DNA of 64,000 nt, from positions 62,001 through 126,000 of the forward strand of contig JBAKBP010001421.1 in the NCBI GenBank assembly GCA_037953745.1. Reading direction: 5' to 3'. Below the pieces are notes generated by a model. That model worked only from the letters and a program-made list of their open reading frames with translations. It was not told the DNA's origin and searched no databases. Position 1 is the stretch's first letter. The number at the start of each line of letters is the position of its first letter. Source of the stretch: Lithodes maja. Lineage: Eukaryota; Arthropoda; Malacostraca; Decapoda; Lithodidae. Positions 61,711 through 64,000 of this stretch are shown piece by piece. The position numbers and the translations under genes were made by a program.

Positions 61711-64000
61711 TTGCAGGTTCTGCTGGTGCTCTTCCGCCTCGGCCGCCCTCCTCACCTACCTCTGTGCTCCCGGTTTAGGGTGAGTACAGATACCTGTTTG
61801 CATGTGTGTTCCTGTTTCCCCATGCTCCTTCCCTGGTTCTTCTTGGACATTCTCTCCACTTACACCTTCGACGTGCTGATTCTGGTGTGTGTTCTTCTCG
61901 TGCTGGTCGGCTGCTTTGCTTTCGCCTTGGTTGTCGCTCCCCGTGCTTGGTGAGCCACATGTCCTGCTTGCGCCACTCGCTCTTTGTGTCCTCTACGGCC
62001 TACCTCCCTGCTCTGTGTGGCCCGTGTCTGGCCCTGGTGGTTGTGCTGCTCCATGGCCCTGGTTCCTCGGCGGCGGCTGTGGCCTCTGCTTCCCTTCCGT
62101 CGGTGTGGCCGATGGTCTCCCGCCACATTGGGCCTGTGGGCCGCCGTTCCCCGGCCTTTGTTGCCGCCCGGTTCCGCGTCACCCTGGGTATCCCTGACCC
62201 GACTGCCGGCCGTTCACCACAGCCCGTAGCCTCGTAGGTGGAGCTCTCGTCTCACACACGAGGGGTCGGAGGTTCACTCCCAGACCGGGCGGTGACGAAT
62301 TGGGCTTGTCTCCTTTCATGTGTTAGCCTCAGTTCACCTAGCTGTAAATAGGTACCTGGAATTCGTGGACGTCGTTGTGCCGTCCCATCTGGGGTTGGCA
62401 CAAATGGTACAAGGCGAGCTGGGTATCATATGGTTCCCCTACGCTACTGGTCGACCTAAGCCTCCACTCTCTCGCTCGCCTCGCTTCTGCCCCTCGTCGT
62501 CCTCCTGATCGCCTTGACGTCGCCCGTCGCCCTCGTCTTGGTTCTCGCCCTGAGGCCGGGGTTAGCGGTTCTGCTCCTATGCGCCCTCCCCTGGCCTCTA
62601 CGGATAGGGGCTCTCCTCCCTTCCACCCGCTTTCCTAGCCCGGACGACTTCCTCTTACGTTGTCCTCTCCGCGCGCGGTTGTTCGTGCTGTCGCTGGCCC
62701 TCTGCTCCCTCCTACACTGTCCAGGAGGGTCCGCCTGGGTGTCGTTGCTTCTCCTCCTTCACCTGCTTCCGTGCCTCTTCTTCCTTCACGGTCTCGTCCC
62801 ACGGTGGGGGTCCCTCCCTCCTCCGCCTCGGTGTCGGGCCGCCCTGTTCTCTCAGCCCCGGGGGTCCTTGCTCTGTTTCCCCCCGCGGCTCCTTCTGGCC
62901 TCCTTTCACCCGGCCAGCCTTCCCCCTCCCGTCGTCCTGCTCCTCCTCCTTCTCTTCCTGCCCTTCCCTTCCCGTCTCGCCTGGGGGGTACCCCTCCTCT
63001 TGCCTCGGTGAGGTTTCGGGGTCCCCCTTTCTCGGGAGCTGTCGTGTCACTGGAAGAGGGGGATGGTGCTGTTTCCCCCTCCGCCGTTCGTGTTCGGGGA
63101 CGGGTCCCTCTACGGCGACACGGCCGTCGTCGCTCGCCTTCCTTGGGCCGCGACGCTGCTGGTTCGTGTCGTGGGTCTCGCTCCCGCTCACGCTTGTCCC
63201 TGCGGGCCGACCCTTCTGGGTGGGGGGGGGGGTGGTGGGGGTCGCCTCTCTCGGTTCGATTGTTGGCTTTGCAGGGCTGGGTTGTGTCACGCTTCGACGG
63301 GTGCTTGGCGTCGTTGGACGCCTCCCTCTTCTCGCGCTTCTTGGCGGTGCCTCAACCTCAGCGCCTCGCCCTTCCTACCCCTGCTACGGTCCCGCTCCCT
63401 TCTCCGGGCCTACGCTCTGGTCAGCCTTCAGCCGCACTGACCTCCTTCCGGCTGTTCAGTCCCTGGCTGTGTTGACGGGTCTGTCCTCCTATGGGACGGG
63501 TTTGTGCGACGCCGGTACGCCTGGCTTCGCCGTCATGCTCGGTCGCCCTCTCCCCTTGGAGGCCTGGTTTGCTGTGGCCTTCGCCTTCACACCGTTCCGT
63601 CGACGGCTCTCCTTCGGTCCCTCCCTTAGGTTACTAGCCTTGACGTTGGACTGGGGTCGTCCCTGCTTTTGCCTCCTCTTGTGTCTGTCGGCAGGTTGGC
63701 CGGCGCGTTCTGGTCCTGGATGGGCGCGCCCGTTCTTGGACTTTGTTCTATTGCTACCGTTCTTCTCTCACCCGGATCAGGCCTCTGTCGCCCCGGTTTT
63801 TCCCTTGCGACAGAGGGTGACGGACTTCTTGTCTTGTCTTTCGGTTCCCTCCAGCCGTCTGTCCCCGCCTGCGGCTTTTCGGGGCGTCTGCGCCAGGCGC
63901 TCTTCGCGAGGGTTTGGACCGCGTTCTGCGGGTCCACCTTCGGCTCGCGGTGTCTTTGGTTCCCGAGCTGCAGGCGGTTTTGTACGCGGCAACTCGGCGC
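61711..64000 (+). pseudogene. Gag-like region remnant, DIRS D (partial)
   Basis: Begins after an acceptor-like CTCCATCTTTGCAG and contains a GTGAGTACA donor at 61780. The downstream acceptor found in A is lost (CAG to CTG near 61903). The 25-bp terminal-word insertion is at about 63628-63655. It is adenine-poor and open in many frames, and reaches the window end. Confidence 0.75.
62218..62463 (+). mobile_element. tRNA-derived SINE in DIRS D
   Basis: Same insertion as in C: tRNA-like head with loop CTCACAC, and body with CACCTAGCTGTAAATAGGTA. Box B here reads GGTTCACTCCC, one base from the C copy. The shared position shows that insertion preceded the split of C and D. Confidence 0.8.

Larger units (their letters stand above)
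60165..64000 (+). mobile_element. DIRS retrotransposon copy D, inverted, cut by window edge
   Basis: The plus strand is sense. It starts with the terminal word at 60165, then leader, palindromes, the gag-like remnant and the SINE, ending within gag. It matches copy C over the whole length in inverted orientation but has its own sense A-to-N changes (63634, 63732, 63739, 63793), and at some sites it agrees with B against C. It is therefore a separate insertion, not a simple inverted duplication of C. Confidence 0.85.

Noticed and set aside
1..64000. Any conserved host protein-coding gene or rRNA
   Set aside because: Every recognisable frame belongs to a retroelement, and I found no rRNA-like sequence.

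Overview
This window looks like repeat-dense intergenic DNA from an arthropod, most plausibly a decapod crustacean. It combines several non-LTR clades (CR1-like, RTE-like, jockey/I-like), Gmr1-like Gypsy elements with 1.8-kb LTRs, tRNA-derived SINEs, TTAA-bounded small transposons and a cluster of DIRS (tyrosine-recombinase) retrotransposons. I see no convincing host gene and no bacterial features. The species assignment is inference.

Layout. 1-7153 (minus): a Gmr1-like Gypsy element running off the left edge, its LTR split by a jockey-like LINE (3942-5837). 7155-7640: TTAA-type element. 8036-11170: CR1-like LINE with a 941-codon open frame. 11600-14480: patchwork of decayed RTE and CR1 pieces, one cut by a 477-bp TTAA insertion. 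14885-18120: RTE-like LINE with an intact 1003-codon frame, then a 62-bp satellite and small TTAA transposons (18119-20325). 20936-22389: LINE reverse transcriptase fragment cut by a minus-strand CR1 (22390-26840). 26900-27553: tRNA-like SINE between 96-100 bp direct repeats. 27553-64000: DIRS cluster, with copies B (28042-35455), A (35944-51932), C (52419-60159) and D (60165 to the edge, inverted). A 486-489 bp inverted-repeat unit sits at the 3' side of B, A and C. Copy A is split by a very young Gmr1-like element (39892-49164).

The main result comes from comparing the DIRS copies. Copy A keeps readable RT/RNase H and tyrosine recombinase frames. Copies B, C and D carry the same body, but sense-strand adenines have been replaced by C, G or T. 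In one 340-bp block aligned by hand (A 38721-39060 against C 55208-55548), 33 of 58 plus-strand T (sense A) differ, 19 to G, 7 to C and 7 to A. Only 13 of the other 282 bases differ. The same bias appears in changes private to B, C or D, so it seems to have recurred. It covers the coding body and not the terminal non-coding DNA. A strand-specific A-to-any pattern is unlike ADAR (A to G), APOBEC (C to T) or GC-biased conversion (strand-symmetric). It resembles adenine mutagenesis by diversity-generating retroelements, which to my knowledge has not been described for a eukaryotic DIRS element. The changes destroyed the RT active site and most RNase H acidic residues, and also removed stop codons, which explains the many long but meaningless open frames there.

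Functionally these are selfish elements nested in one another. Relative order can be read: hypermutation of the B/C/D lineage, then SINE insertion into it, then spread of B, C and D with further adenine loss. The Gmr1-like insertion into copy A is very recent: its two LTRs differ at one noted site.
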